Origin: JAUIAI01 sp041396685
GTDB lineage: Bacteria; Pseudomonadota; Gammaproteobacteria; Burkholderiales; Burkholderiaceae_E
Reading direction: 5' to 3'
Assembly: GCA_041396685.1 (NCBI GenBank)
Contig: JAWKYD010000008.1
Location: 1 to 64,000, forward strand
DNA: 64,000 nucleotides
The position numbers and the translations under genes were made by a program. This document shows, piece by piece, positions 7,822 to 17,502 of this stretch. Position 1 is the stretch's first letter; every line of letters begins with the position of its first letter. The notes under the pieces were generated by a model, which did no database searches, had not been told where the DNA came from, and was given only the letters and a program-made list of their open reading frames with translations.

Positions 7822-8990
7822 TGCTGCTCGAGGTCGCGCAGTGGCTGGCCACGGACGTCCGCGCATTCGCGGTGTTCAACTACATCACCTTGCGCGCGGT
7901 GTTGGCCGCGCTCACTGCACTGATGCTCGGCCTTCTACTGGGGCCGCGGGTGATCCGCGCGCTCGCCGAGCTCAAGATAGGTCAGGCGATCCGCCAGGAC
8001 GGCCCGCAGACTCATCTGACCAAGTCGGGTACGCCGACCATGGGCGGCGCGCTGATCCTGATCGCGATCGGCTGCGCGACCCTGCTGTGGGCCGACCTGA
8101 GCAACCGGTTCATCTGGGTGACCCTGGTCGTGACCCTGGGTTTCGGGCTGATCGGCTGGGTCGACGACTACCGCAAGGTCGTGCACCGCAATCCGCAGGG
8201 CATGCCCGCGGGAGAGAAGTATTTCTGGCAGACGCTGATCGGTATCGGCGCAGCGGTCTACCTCACCTTCAATGTGCCGGCCGACAGCAGCGGGCATGCC
8301 TTGGATCTGTTCTTCGGCTGGATCCACAACGGCTTCGAGGCTCGCATGCCCGCGGGCACCGGGCTGATCTTCCCGTTCATCAAGGACTTCGCGTTGCCGC
8401 TGGGCGTCATCGGCGCCACCGTGCTCAGCTATCTGGTGATCGTCGGCACGAGCAATGCGGTCAACCTGACCGACGGCGCCGACGGCCTGGCGATCATGCC
8501 GGTGGTGCTGGTCGGGGGCGGGCTGGGCATTTTCGCTTATGCGAGCGGCAACTCGGTGTTCGCTCGCTATTTGTTCATTCCCTATACACCGGGCGCGGGC
8601 GAGCTGACGGTCTTTTGCGGTGCGATCGTCGGTGCCGGTCTTGCCTTCTTGTGGTTCAACGCCTATCCGGCGCAGGTCTTCATGGGTGACGTCGGTGCGC
8701 TCTCGATCGGCGCCGCCCTGGGCACGGTGGCGATCGTCGTGCGTCAGGAGATCGTGCTGTTCATCATGGGTGGGGTGTTCGTCGTCGAGGCCCTGTCCGT
8801 GATGTTGCAGGTCGGCTATTTCAAGTACACGCGGCGGCGCTACGGCGAAGGCCGGCGCATCTTCCGAATGGCGCCGCTGCACCATCACTTTGAGGTCGGC
8901 GGCGTCAAGGAGTCGCAGGTCGTCGTGCGCTTCTGGATCGTCACCATGATCCTCGTGTTGTTCGGTCTCTCGACGCTGAAACTGAGATGA
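7821..8990 (+). CDS. mraY: Phospho-N-acetylmuramoyl-pentapeptide transferase MraY
   Basis: MraY transfers phospho-MurNAc-pentapeptide to undecaprenyl phosphate to form lipid I at the inner membrane. The ATG at 7821 is chosen over an open upstream frame because it overlaps the murF stop by one base and gives the standard 389 residues. About ten membrane segments are visible. Signature motifs include GTPTMGGALIL (about residues 72-82), GWVDDYRKV, NLTDGADGLAI and the APLHHHFE segment near the C-terminus, which carries the conserved histidines. The stop overlaps murD (ATGA). Confidence 0.97.
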   Translation: MLLEVAQWLATDVRAFAVFNYITLRAVLAALTALMLGLLLGPRVIRALAELKIGQAIRQDGPQTHLTKSGTPTMGGALILIAIGCATLLWADLSNRFIWVTLVVTLGFGLIGWVDDYRKVVHRNPQGMPAGEKYFWQTLIGIGAAVYLTFNVPADSSGHALDLFFGWIHNGFEARMPAGTGLIFPFIKDFALPLGVIGATVLSYLVIVGTSNAVNLTDGADGLAIMPVVLVGGGLGIFAYASGNSVFARYLFIPYTPGAGELTVFCGAIVGAGLAFLWFNAYPAQVFMGDVGALSIGAALGTVAIVVRQEIVLFIMGGVFVVEALSVMLQVGYFKYTRRRYGEGRRIFRMAPLHHHFEVGGVKESQVVVRFWIVTMILVLFGLSTLKLR

Positions 8991-10576
8991 AGGCGGCCAG
9001 GCAAGACATCGCGCTCCCGGTGCCGACGCCGCAACGGCTGACCGGCATGCACGTGCTCGTGCTCGGCCTGGGCGAGTCGGGGCTGGCGATGCTGCGCCAT
9101 CTGTGCGCCTGTGGCGCGCATGCGCGCGTGGCCGACACCCGGGTCGAGCCGCCGGGGCTGGCCGTGCTGCGCGAACGCCACCCGGATATCGTGCCGGTCG
9201 GCGGACCGTTCGCGCCGCCGCTGCTCGACGGCATCGACGCCCTGTGTGTGAGCCCGGGCTTGTCGATCGAGCGTGGTGACGGCGCCGCCCTGGTCGACCG
9301 GGCGCGTGCAGCGGGGCTGCCGGTCTGGGGCGAACTCGACCTGTTCGTGGCGGCGGTGCACGACCACGCCGAGCGTGCTCGCGCGCAGGCGCTGGCGCGC
9401 GAGCCGGACGGCGAGGACGATGATCCGGCCCGCGTGGCCACCGGTGCCGATCCGCGGCCGCGCCTCATCGGCATCACCGGAACCAACGGCAAGACCACGG
9501 TCACTGCGCTGACCACGCTGCTGCTGGAGGCAGCCGGTCTCGATGCGCGCGCCGCGGGCAACATCGGCCCGGCGATGCTCGAGGCCTGGCACGACGCCCT
9601 TGCCGCTGGCGAACCGCCGCGTGCCTGGGTGCTGGAGCTGTCCAGCTTCCAGTTGGCGATCGCGCAACCGCCGTCGCTCGACGCCGCCGCCATCCTGAAC
9701 GTCAGCCAGGACCACCTCGATTGGCATCGGTCGCACGACAGCTATGTGGCGGCCAAGGCGCGCATCGCGCGGCGGGCGGCAGCGCTGGTCTGTCGTCGCG
9801 ACGATCCGGCGACCCGTGCCCCCGGCGCCTCGGCGGTGGTGACCATCGGTCTGGACGAGCCCGCATCGGTTGGTGACTTCGGGCTCGTTCACGAGGGCGG
9901 CATCGTCTGGCTGGCGGAGGCCCTGCCCGCCGAGGACGGAGCGCCGCGGCGGCGCGGGCAGCCGCCTGCCGGCATCCGATTGAACCGGCTGATGCCGGCC
10001 GAGGCCCTGCATCTGCGTGGCGCGCACAACCACCTCAACGCGCTTGCCGCTCTGGCGCTGGCGCGGCGACTCGGTCTGCCGATGGCGGGCATGCTGCATG
10101 CGCTGCGCGAGTACCGTGGCGAGGCCCATCGTTGCCAGCTGATCGCCAGCCTCGAGGGAGTCGACTTCGTCGACGACAGCAAGGGCACGAACGTCGGCGC
10201 CACGGTGGCCGCATTGCAGGGCCTCGATCGTCGCTGCTGGTTGATCGCCGGTGGCGTGGGCAAAAGCCAGGACTTCTCGCCCTTGATCGAGCCGGTGCGC
10301 GCGAATGCGGCCGGGGTGTTCCTGATTGGCGAGGCGGCGAGCGAACTGGCCCGTCTGCTGGACGGCGCGGCCGCACGGGTCGAGCGCTGCGCGAGTCTCG
10401 CCGAGGCGGTCGGGCTTGCCGCCGACGCGGCCGGCGCCGGCGAGGCGGTGCTGCTGTCGCCCGCCTGCGCGAGCTTCGACATGTTCCGCGACTATCGGGA
10501 CCGCGGCCGCGTGTTCGGCGAGTGCGTGCGTGAGCTCGCGATCCGGCGCGGCATCGTCACGGAGCTGCCATGCTGA
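8987..10576 (+). CDS. murD: UDP-MurNAc-L-alanine:D-glutamate ligase MurD
   Basis: MurD adds D-glutamate to UDP-MurNAc-L-Ala. At 529 residues it is longer than the roughly 440 of E. coli. The extra length lies mainly in an acidic, charged linker (about residues 125-157) between the N-terminal domain and the ATP loop GITGTNGKTTVTAL, and in a second insert after the central domain. Longer MurD proteins are common in Burkholderiales. The motifs SSFQLAIAQ, NVSQDHLDWH and DDSKGTNVGAT are present. The gene overlaps mraY by 4 bases and ftsW by 7. Confidence 0.95.
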   Translation: MKAARQDIALPVPTPQRLTGMHVLVLGLGESGLAMLRHLCACGAHARVADTRVEPPGLAVLRERHPDIVPVGGPFAPPLLDGIDALCVSPGLSIERGDGAALVDRARAAGLPVWGELDLFVAAVHDHAERARAQALAREPDGEDDDPARVATGADPRPRLIGITGTNGKTTVTALTTLLLEAAGLDARAAGNIGPAMLEAWHDALAAGEPPRAWVLELSSFQLAIAQPPSLDAAAILNVSQDHLDWHRSHDSYVAAKARIARRAAALVCRRDDPATRAPGASAVVTIGLDEPASVGDFGLVHEGGIVWLAEALPAEDGAPRRRGQPPAGIRLNRLMPAEALHLRGAHNHLNALAALALARRLGLPMAGMLHALREYRGEAHRCQLIASLEGVDFVDDSKGTNVGATVAALQGLDRRCWLIAGGVGKSQDFSPLIEPVRANAAGVFLIGEAASELARLLDGAAARVERCASLAEAVGLAADAAGAGEAVLLSPACASFDMFRDYRDRGRVFGECVRELAIRRGIVTELPC

Positions 10577-11769
10577 GCGTACGGCAACTGATCGCGCTGG
10601 GCACCGATTCACGTCGCCGCCGGATTCGCGAGGAAATTGCGCGACCGGTCGACGAGTCGCTCATCTGGGCCGTTGTGCTGCTGATCATGCTGGGCCTGGT
10701 GATGGTCTATTCGTCGTCGATCGCCTTGCCCGAATCGGCCCGCTACGGCAACTTCTCGTCCGTGCACTTCCTGCTGCGTCACGCGATCTCGATGGTCATC
10801 GGTCTGTGCGCCGGCCTGGTCGCCTTTGCGGTGCCGCCGCAGCACTGGCAGCGCTTCGCATCGTATTTCTTCGTGGGTGGACTGGTGCTGCTGGCGCTGG
10901 TGCTGATTCCCGGCATCGGCCGCGAGGTCCTGGGCGCACGTCGCTGGATCCCGCTGGGCATCATGAACCTGCAGCCTTCCGAGGTCATGAAGCTGCTGGT
11001 GGTTCTGTACGCGGCCGACTACACGGTGCGCAAGCAGGAGGTCATGCAGCGGTTCCGCAAAGGCATCCTGCCGATGGGCTTCGCGGTCGCGCTGGTCGGC
11101 TTGCTGCTCAACCTCGAGCCCGACCTCGGTGCGTTCATCGTGATCTGCGGGATCGCGGCCGGCATGCTCTTTCTCGGCGGCATCAACGGTCGGCTGTTCG
11201 CGGCGCTGGTGTTCGTGTCGCTGACCTCGTTCGTGCTGGTGATCGCGTTCAGCGATTTTCGACGCGAGCGCATCTTCGCCTACCTGGATCCGTTTGCCGA
11301 GGCCTACAAGCACGGCAAGGGTTATCAGCTCGGCCAGTCACTGATCGCATTCGGGCGTGGCGAATGGTTCGGCGTCGGCCTCGGCGCCTCGGTCGAGAAA
11401 CTGCACTACCTGCCCGAGCCGCACACCGACTTCCTGCTTGCGGTCATCGGCGAGGAGCTGGGCCTGATCGGCGTGCTGATCGTGATCGGCCTGTTCTTCT
11501 GGCTGGTGCGGCGGATCTTCGATATCGGCCGCCAGGCGATCGCACTCGATCAGACCTTCAACGGCATGGTCGCCTACGGCATCGCGCTGTGGCTCGCCTG
11601 CCAGGCCTTCATCAATATGGGCGTCAATCTCGGCGTGTTGCCGACCAAGGGACTGACGCTGCCGCTGATGAGTTATGGCGGCTCGGCGTTGTTGTTCAAC
11701 ATGATCTCGATCGCGATCGTGTTGCGCATCGATTTCGAGAACCGGCGACTGATGCGGGGTGGCCGGTGA
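10570..11769 (+). CDS. ftsW: Septal peptidoglycan glycosyltransferase FtsW
   Basis: FtsW is the SEDS-family glycan polymerase of the divisome and works with FtsI. The 399-residue product has a hydrophilic N-terminus and about ten membrane segments. SEDS signatures include ARRWIPLGIMNLQPSEVMKL near residues 127-146, GKGYQLGQSLIAFGRGEWFG, and LPEPHTDFLLAVIGEELG. The C-terminal SYGGSALL is also diagnostic. It overlaps murD by 7 bases and the murG ATG by one base. Confidence 0.96.
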   Translation: MLSVRQLIALGTDSRRRRIREEIARPVDESLIWAVVLLIMLGLVMVYSSSIALPESARYGNFSSVHFLLRHAISMVIGLCAGLVAFAVPPQHWQRFASYFFVGGLVLLALVLIPGIGREVLGARRWIPLGIMNLQPSEVMKLLVVLYAADYTVRKQEVMQRFRKGILPMGFAVALVGLLLNLEPDLGAFIVICGIAAGMLFLGGINGRLFAALVFVSLTSFVLVIAFSDFRRERIFAYLDPFAEAYKHGKGYQLGQSLIAFGRGEWFGVGLGASVEKLHYLPEPHTDFLLAVIGEELGLIGVLIVIGLFFWLVRRIFDIGRQAIALDQTFNGMVAYGIALWLACQAFINMGVNLGVLPTKGLTLPLMSYGGSALLFNMISIAIVLRIDFENRRLMRGGR

Positions 11770-12845
11770 TGCCGACGGTCATGATCATGGCGGGCGGCAC
11801 CGGTGGCCACGTGATGCCCGGGTTGGCGGTGGCCGACGAGATGCGTGCGCGTCAATGGCAGGTGGTCTGGCTGGGCAATCCCGACGGCATGGAGGCCGAC
11901 CTCGTGCCGCGTCACGGCATCCCGATGCAATGGGTGCGCATCGGTGGCTTGCGCGGCAAGGGCCTCCTGACGGTGTTGCTGATGCCGATGCGCCTGCTGT
12001 CGGCGTTCTGGCAGAGCCTGCGCGCGCTGCAGCGCACGCGGCCGGCCGTCGTGCTCGGCCTGGGCGGCTATGTCGCGTTTCCTGGCGGCATGATGGCGGC
12101 GCTGCTGAACCGCCCGCTCGTCATACATGAGCAGAATGCCGTGGCGGGGCTCACCAACCGTGTCCTGGCTAAGGTGGCCGACCGTGTGCTCGAAGCCTTC
12201 CCCGGCGCCTTGCCGGGTGCGCAGTTCACCGGCAATCCGCTGCGCGGCGCGATGCTCGCCGACGATGATCCCGAAGCGCGCATCACCGGCCGCACCGGTC
12301 CCTTGCGCATCGCCGTCATCGGCGGCAGCCGCGGCGCGCGCGCCTTGAACGAGGTCATGCCGCTGGCGCTGGCCCGCATCGCGCCGCAGGAGCGGCCCGA
12401 GGTGCGGCATCAGTGTGGCCGCGGCAATGCCGAGTCGGTGCGCGAGGCCTACCGCGCCGCGGGCGTGCAGGCACGGGTCGAGGAATTCATCGACGATGTC
12501 GCCGCCGTGTATCGCGATGCGGATCTCGTCGTCTGCCGCTCGGGAGCAATGACCGTTGCCGAACTGGCGGCCGCCGGTGTGGCCAGTCTGCTGGTGCCGT
12601 TCCCGCATGCGGTCGACGATCACCAGACCCGCAATGCCGCCTATCTGGTCGATGGCGGCGCAGCCTGGCTGATGCCGCAAACCGACTTGACCGCGGCGGC
12701 GCTGGCGGAGCGGCTGGCCTCGATGAGCCGGGCCGATCTGGCCACGAAGGCGCGCGCTGCACGTGCACTTGCGCGTCCGCAGGCCACCCGCCTGGTGGCG
12801 GACGTCTGCGAGCAGATCGCCCGCACCGAACCAAGCCGCGGATAG
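11769..12845 (+). CDS. murG: Lipid II synthase MurG (GlcNAc transferase)
   Basis: MurG transfers GlcNAc from UDP-GlcNAc to lipid I at the inner face of the membrane. The frame is open well upstream inside ftsW, but the ATG at 11769 shares one base with the ftsW stop and yields the usual 358 residues. The N-terminal glycine loop AGGTGGHVMPGLAVA (about residues 8-22) and the second-domain loop IGGSRGARALNEVMP are GT28 hallmarks. HEQNAVAGLTNR and CRSGAMTVAEL are the conserved acceptor- and donor-site segments. Confidence 0.97.
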   Translation: MPTVMIMAGGTGGHVMPGLAVADEMRARQWQVVWLGNPDGMEADLVPRHGIPMQWVRIGGLRGKGLLTVLLMPMRLLSAFWQSLRALQRTRPAVVLGLGGYVAFPGGMMAALLNRPLVIHEQNAVAGLTNRVLAKVADRVLEAFPGALPGAQFTGNPLRGAMLADDDPEARITGRTGPLRIAVIGGSRGARALNEVMPLALARIAPQERPEVRHQCGRGNAESVREAYRAAGVQARVEEFIDDVAAVYRDADLVVCRSGAMTVAELAAAGVASLLVPFPHAVDDHQTRNAAYLVDGGAAWLMPQTDLTAAALAERLASMSRADLATKARAARALARPQATRLVADVCEQIARTEPSRG

Positions 12846-12881
12846 CCAAGTGAACCATTCAATCAACAGGACTGTGGCCGA

Positions 12882-14273
12882 ATGAAGCACCGGATCAAGC
12901 GCGTGCATTTCACCGGCATCGGTGGCGCCGGCATGAGCGGCATCGCCGAGGTGCTGCTCAATCTCGACTATCAGGTCAGCGGCTCCGATCTCAGTGAGAG
13001 CGCGATCACCGAGCGGCTGGCCGGTCTGGGCGCGAAGATCCATCGCGGCCACGATGCCGCGAACATCGAGGGCGCCGACTGCGTGGTCACGTCCTCGGCC
13101 GTGCGCAGTGACAACCCCGAGGTGGTCGCCGCACGCGCGAGCCGTATTCCCGTGATCGCGCGCGCGGTCATGCTGGCCGAGCTGATGAAACTCAAGCACG
13201 GCGTCGCGATCGCTGGCACCCATGGTAAGACCACCACCACCAGCCTGACCGCCACCGTGCTCGCACAGGGTGGCCTCGATCCCACCTTCGTGATCGGCGG
13301 AAGGCTGATCAGCGCCGGTGCCAATGCACGCCTCGGCGCGGGTGACCTGATCGTGGTCGAGGCCGACGAATCGGATGGGTCATTCCTGAATCTGTCGCCG
13401 ATGATGGTGGTGATCACGAATATCGACTCGGATCACATGGAGACCTACGGCCACGACCTGGCCCGGCTCAAGCAGACCTTCATCGAGTTCGTGCAGCGTC
13501 TGCCGTTCTACGGGCTGGCCGTGGTCTGCAGTGACGATCGCAACGTGCGCGACATCCTGCCCCTGATCTCCCAGCCGGTGTTGAAGGTCGGCCTCGATCG
13601 CAATGCCGACCTGCGTGCCGTCGACATCCGCGCCGATGGAGCCCACATGCGCTTCACGGTCGAGCGCGCCGGTCGCGAGCCCTTCGAGGTGCGCCTGGCG
13701 GCGCCCGGCCTGCACAACGTACGCAATGCGTTGGCGGCGATCGCGATCGGCCAGGAGATGGGGGTGCCGGATCCGGCCATCGCGACCGCGCTCGAGCACT
13801 TCCGTGGGGTTGGCCGGCGCTTCCAGAACTACGGCGAGTTGCCCATTCCCAGTGGCGGCACGTTCACGCTGATCGACGACTACGGTCATCACCCGGCCGA
13901 GATCAACGCAACCCTGCAGGCCGCCCGCGGCGCGTTCGTCGGCCGACGTCTGGTGGTTGCGTTCCAGCCCCATCGTTTCACGCGCACGCGTGATCTGTTC
14001 GCCGATTTCGTCGATGTGCTCGGCCAGGCCGACGTCGTTCTGTTGGCCGATGTCTACGCGGCAGGCGAGACACCGATCGCGGGTGCCGATGCCGACTCGC
14101 TGGCTCGGGCGATCCGCGCGGCCGGGGGACGCGAGCCGGTGCGTGTGCGCCAGATCGGCGATCTGCCACGTGCGGTGCTCGGCGTGGTGCGCGACGAGGA
14201 CGTGGTGCTGACTCTGGGCGCCGGCTCGATCGGCGCCAGTGCGCCGATGTTGCGGGAGCTGGCCAATGGCTGA
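12882..14273 (+). CDS. murC: UDP-N-acetylmuramate:L-alanine ligase MurC
   Basis: MurC adds the first residue, L-alanine, to UDP-MurNAc. The 463-residue product starts MKHRIKRVHFTGIGGAGMSG, the typical MurC N-terminus that binds the UDP part. The ATP loop AGTHGKTTTTSL lies near residues 110-121 and DDYGHHPAEI, which contacts substrate, near 331-340. A 36-base gap from murG is the largest spacing before ftsZ. The stop overlaps ddlB by 8 bases. Confidence 0.97.
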   Translation: MKHRIKRVHFTGIGGAGMSGIAEVLLNLDYQVSGSDLSESAITERLAGLGAKIHRGHDAANIEGADCVVTSSAVRSDNPEVVAARASRIPVIARAVMLAELMKLKHGVAIAGTHGKTTTTSLTATVLAQGGLDPTFVIGGRLISAGANARLGAGDLIVVEADESDGSFLNLSPMMVVITNIDSDHMETYGHDLARLKQTFIEFVQRLPFYGLAVVCSDDRNVRDILPLISQPVLKVGLDRNADLRAVDIRADGAHMRFTVERAGREPFEVRLAAPGLHNVRNALAAIAIGQEMGVPDPAIATALEHFRGVGRRFQNYGELPIPSGGTFTLIDDYGHHPAEINATLQAARGAFVGRRLVVAFQPHRFTRTRDLFADFVDVLGQADVVLLADVYAAGETPIAGADADSLARAIRAAGGREPVRVRQIGDLPRAVLGVVRDEDVVLTLGAGSIGASAPMLRELANG

Positions 14274-15255
14274 TGCCGCGATCATGGCCGCAGCACGCGC
14301 TCCGGGCAAGGTCGCGGTGCTGATGGGTGGCGATTCCGCCGAGCGCGAGATCTCGCTGCGCTCGGGCGCAATGGTGTTGGCCGCATTGCAGCGCCAGGGT
14401 GTGGATGCGCACGCCTTCGATCCGGCGCTGCGCGCGCTCGACGAATTGCGCCGTGACGGTTTCGCACGCGCCTTCATTGCGCTGCACGGCCGCCACGGCG
14501 AGGACGGCACGGTGCAGGGGGCACTCGAATTGCTCGGCATTCCGTACACCGGCTCGGGCGTCACCGCCTCCGCGATCGCGATCGACAAGATGCTGAGCAA
14601 GCGAATCTGGCAGGCGGCGGGACTGCCGACGCCGGCCGCGGTCGAGGTTCGTTCGGTCGACGAGGCACTGGCCGCGTTCGACCGGCTGGGCCCCTGCGTG
14701 CTCAAACCGGTCAGCGAGGGTTCGACGCTGGGGCTGTCGAAGGTGCTCGAACGCGCCGCAATGGCGGACGCCTTCGCGCTCGCCAGCCGCTACGAGGCGC
14801 GCGCGTTGGCCGAGACCTTCATCGTCGGACGCGAACTGACCGTGGCCGTGATCGGCGAGGGCGAGTCGGCGCAGGCGTTGCCGACGATCGAGATCTGCGC
14901 CCCCGACGGCAACTACGACTATCAGAACAAGTATTTCACCGACGACACCCGTTATCTTTGCCCGGCGCCTTTGCCCGAAGCACAGCGGCTCGAGATCGAG
15001 GCGCTCGCCGTGCGCGCTTACCGTGAATTGCAGGGCGGTGGCTGGGGGCGTGTCGACCTGATGCTCGACGAGGGTGGCCGCGCGTGGCTGCTCGAACTCA
15101 ACACCTCGCCGGGCATGACCGATCACTCGCTCGTGCCGATGGCGGCGCGCGCGGTCGGCACGAGCTACGACGAACTCGTGTTGTCGATTCTGGACGGTGC
15201 CCGTCTGCGCACAGATCCCCGTCGCGGCGCCGACCACCGGGCGGAGGCCGCGTGA
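14266..15255 (+). CDS. ddlB: D-alanine:D-alanine ligase
   Basis: Ddl makes the D-Ala-D-Ala that MurF uses. The ATG at 14266 gives 329 residues and overlaps murC. An upstream ATG at 14239 lies deeper inside murC and is less likely. Motifs include VLMGGDSAEREISLRSG (about residues 19-35), the ATP-grasp segment LKPVSEGSTLGLSKV, the ATP/Mg region EICAPDGNYDYQNKYF, and LELNTSPGMTDHSLVP near the C-terminus. The position between murC and ftsQ is the standard one for ddlB. Confidence 0.95.
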   Translation: MADAAIMAAARAPGKVAVLMGGDSAEREISLRSGAMVLAALQRQGVDAHAFDPALRALDELRRDGFARAFIALHGRHGEDGTVQGALELLGIPYTGSGVTASAIAIDKMLSKRIWQAAGLPTPAAVEVRSVDEALAAFDRLGPCVLKPVSEGSTLGLSKVLERAAMADAFALASRYEARALAETFIVGRELTVAVIGEGESAQALPTIEICAPDGNYDYQNKYFTDDTRYLCPAPLPEAQRLEIEALAVRAYRELQGGGWGRVDLMLDEGGRAWLLELNTSPGMTDHSLVPMAARAVGTSYDELVLSILDGARLRTDPRRGADHRAEAA

Positions 15256-16199
15256 TGTTCTGGAACGATACGCGCCTGCTCGGCCTGCTCGCCAATGCCT
15301 TGTTCGCGACCGCCAGCTTCGGCTTCGTGGCGGCGGCGCTGGTGTGGGTGGCCGAGCGGCCGTACTTCGACTTCCGCGTCGTGGAGATCGGCGCGGTGCC
15401 GGGCTCGGCTCTGCGCCACGTGCCGGCGCAGACACTCGCTCAGCGGATTCGCGAGGCGCGCGTGGGCAGCTTCTTCTCCATCGACATGACGGAATTGGCC
15501 GAGCGCATCGAGACCGTTCCCTGGGTTCGCCGTGCGACGGTCCGTCGCGTCTGGCCGGATCGGCTGGTGGTGCTGATCGAGGAGCATCGACCGCACGCGA
15601 TCTGGGAGGACGGCCGATTGATCAACCACTACGGCGAACTATTCGACGCGAATCTCGACGAGGCCGTTGCCGACGGTCCGCTGCCACAGCTGAGTGGCCC
15701 CTCGCCCGACACGGTTCTGCAGGTGGTCAAACGCTATGACGAACTCGTACGCCTGACCAAGGAGCTGGGCATGGTTCCGGTCTCGGTGAGCTTGTCGGAC
15801 CGACGTGCGTGGCGGGCAACCATGGAGGACGGTACCGAGCTGGTCATCGGGCGCGAGCACGGCGTGCCGGTCTCGGATCGCATCCGCCGCTGGGCGAGCG
15901 TGTTCCCCCTGGTGACCGAACGCATCCAGCGCCGTGCTTCGGTCATCGACCTGCGCTACGAGAGCGGCTTCTCCGTGCGTTCGCTCGAGCCCCTGGCCGA
16001 AGCCTTCGACATCGACGATCTGATCGACGAGTCCCTGCGGCGCGACCAGAGCAGACAGCCGAACGCGGGCGCTCCCGCCCGGGGCGAGGACCCGTCCGGC
16101 GCCGAACTGGCGCGCGTGTTCTCGCCGGCCGGCCGCACCTCCGATCCGCAGGGGGTGCTCGCGCGCCCCGTACCGGCCGTACAAGGCATCAAGCCATGA
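15255..16199 (+). CDS. ftsQ: Cell division protein FtsQ
   Basis: FtsQ is the bitopic scaffold of the FtsQLB complex. The 314-residue product has a short cytoplasmic start, one membrane segment (about residues 10-32), a POTRA domain (about 37-110, with FFSIDMTELAERIETVPWVRRATVRRVWPDRLVV) followed by the beta domain (NHYGELFDANLDE and later). The C-terminal 50 residues are proline- and arginine-rich and probably flexible. The ATG shares one base with the ddlB stop. An upstream in-frame start at 15084 would lie inside ddlB and is rejected. Confidence 0.93.
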   Translation: MFWNDTRLLGLLANALFATASFGFVAAALVWVAERPYFDFRVVEIGAVPGSALRHVPAQTLAQRIREARVGSFFSIDMTELAERIETVPWVRRATVRRVWPDRLVVLIEEHRPHAIWEDGRLINHYGELFDANLDEAVADGPLPQLSGPSPDTVLQVVKRYDELVRLTKELGMVPVSVSLSDRRAWRATMEDGTELVIGREHGVPVSDRIRRWASVFPLVTERIQRRASVIDLRYESGFSVRSLEPLAEAFDIDDLIDESLRRDQSRQPNAGAPARGEDPSGAELARVFSPAGRTSDPQGVLARPVPAVQGIKP

Positions 16200-17428
16200 C
16201 CAGGGAAAGCAAGGATCTCGTCGTCGCACTGGACATCGGCACGTCCAAGATCGTGGCCGTGGTCGCTCAATTGCGCAGCGGCGGCCGCTACGACGTGCTC
16301 GGCTATGGCCAGCACGAGTCGCGCGGTCTGAAAAAGGGAGTGGTGGTCAACATCGAGAGCACGGTCGACTCGATCCAGCACGCGCTGGAAGAGGCCGAGG
16401 CGATGGCCGACTGCAAGATCCGCACCGTCTACACCGGTATCGCCGGCAGCCACATCCGCTCGATCAGTTCGAGCGGCATGGTGGCGATCAAGGACAAGGA
16501 AGTCGCCGAGCAGGACGTGACCCGGGTGATCGAGACCGCCAAGGCGGTCAACATCCCGACAGATCAGCAGATCCTGCACGTGCTGCCGCAGGAGTACATC
16601 ATCGATGGTCAGGACGACATTCGCGAACCCCTCGGCATGAGCGGCGTGCGTCTCGAGGTTCGCGTGCTGATCGTCACCGGCGCCGTGTCGGCCGCACAGA
16701 ACATCGTCAAGTGCGTGCGCCGCTGCGGCCTCGAGGTGCAGGACCTGGTGCTGCAGCCGCTCGCGTCCAGCCGTTCGGTGCTCAGCGACGACGAGAAGGA
16801 ATTGGGCGTCGCGCTGATCGACATCGGTGGCGGTACCACCGACATCGCGATCTTCACGGGCGGGTCGATCCGCCACACCGCAGTGATCCCGATCGCGGGC
16901 GATCAGATCACCGCCGACATCGCCATGGCGTTGCGCACTCCGATCCCGGATGCCGAGAGCATCAAGATCGAGCATGGTGTGGCCAAGCAGTCGATGGCCG
17001 AGGCCGGCGACAAGATCGATGTGCCGGGCCTTGGCGACCGCGCCGCGCGCTCCTTGTCGCATCCGGCGCTGGCCGCCGTGATCGAACCGCGGGTCGAGGA
17101 ACTGTTCTCGCTCGCGCAGCAATTGATCCGTGAGTCCGGCTACGAGGAGTTCCTTTCCTCGGGCATCGTGGTCACGGGGGGTTCCAGCCAGCTCAAAGGA
17201 ATTGCCGAGCTGGCCGAGGATGTTTTTCTGAAACCGGTGCGCATCGGCGTGCCGGCCTACAAGGGAAGCTTGGCCGAGATCGTCGCGACACCCCGGTTCG
17301 CGACGGCGCTCGGTCTTCTGGAGGAAGCCAGTGAGCAACGGGCGCTCGGCCATCTGTCGGCCGCGCAATCGGGTTCTTTCTTCGATGTGCTGCGACGCAT
17401 GAAGAACTGGTTTTTCGGCAACTTCTGA
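16196..17428 (+). CDS. ftsA: Cell division protein FtsA
   Basis: FtsA is the actin-like protein that tethers FtsZ to the membrane. The 410-residue product begins with the phosphate-1 motif ALDIGTSKIVAVV (about residues 11-23). The SHS2 (1C) domain follows, then the phosphate-2 motif LIDIGGGTTDIAIF and the adenosine loop IVVTGGSSQLKGI. The last residues, MKNWFFGNF, match the C-terminal amphipathic membrane-targeting helix. The ATG overlaps the ftsQ stop by 4 bases. The following 74-base gap holds the strong ftsZ ribosome-binding site. Confidence 0.97.
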   Translation: MTRESKDLVVALDIGTSKIVAVVAQLRSGGRYDVLGYGQHESRGLKKGVVVNIESTVDSIQHALEEAEAMADCKIRTVYTGIAGSHIRSISSSGMVAIKDKEVAEQDVTRVIETAKAVNIPTDQQILHVLPQEYIIDGQDDIREPLGMSGVRLEVRVLIVTGAVSAAQNIVKCVRRCGLEVQDLVLQPLASSRSVLSDDEKELGVALIDIGGGTTDIAIFTGGSIRHTAVIPIAGDQITADIAMALRTPIPDAESIKIEHGVAKQSMAEAGDKIDVPGLGDRAARSLSHPALAAVIEPRVEELFSLAQQLIRESGYEEFLSSGIVVTGGSSQLKGIAELAEDVFLKPVRIGVPAYKGSLAEIVATPRFATALGLLEEASEQRALGHLSAAQSGSFFDVLRRMKNWFFGNF

Positions 17429-17490
17429 CCCGGCAGGCCGCCATCGAGCGGACGTCGATCAGGCATGACTCTCACTTCACATCACAGCAG

Positions 17491-17496
17491 GAGGAT
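17491..17496 (+). promoter_or_regulatory. Strong ribosome-binding site of ftsZ
   Basis: AGGAGG just before the ATG at 17503 is a near-perfect Shine-Dalgarno. It is much stronger than those of the coupled upstream genes and fits the high FtsZ level cells need. The site is intact although the coding region behind it is broken. Confidence 0.7.
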
Positions 17497-17502
17497 CCAC
17501 AG

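Noticed and set aside
10326..11768. Long N-terminal extension of MurG
   Set aside because: The frame stays open upstream by chance inside ftsW. The sequence before MPTVMIMAGGTGG has no MurG similarity, and the ATG at 11769 overlaps the ftsW stop as expected.
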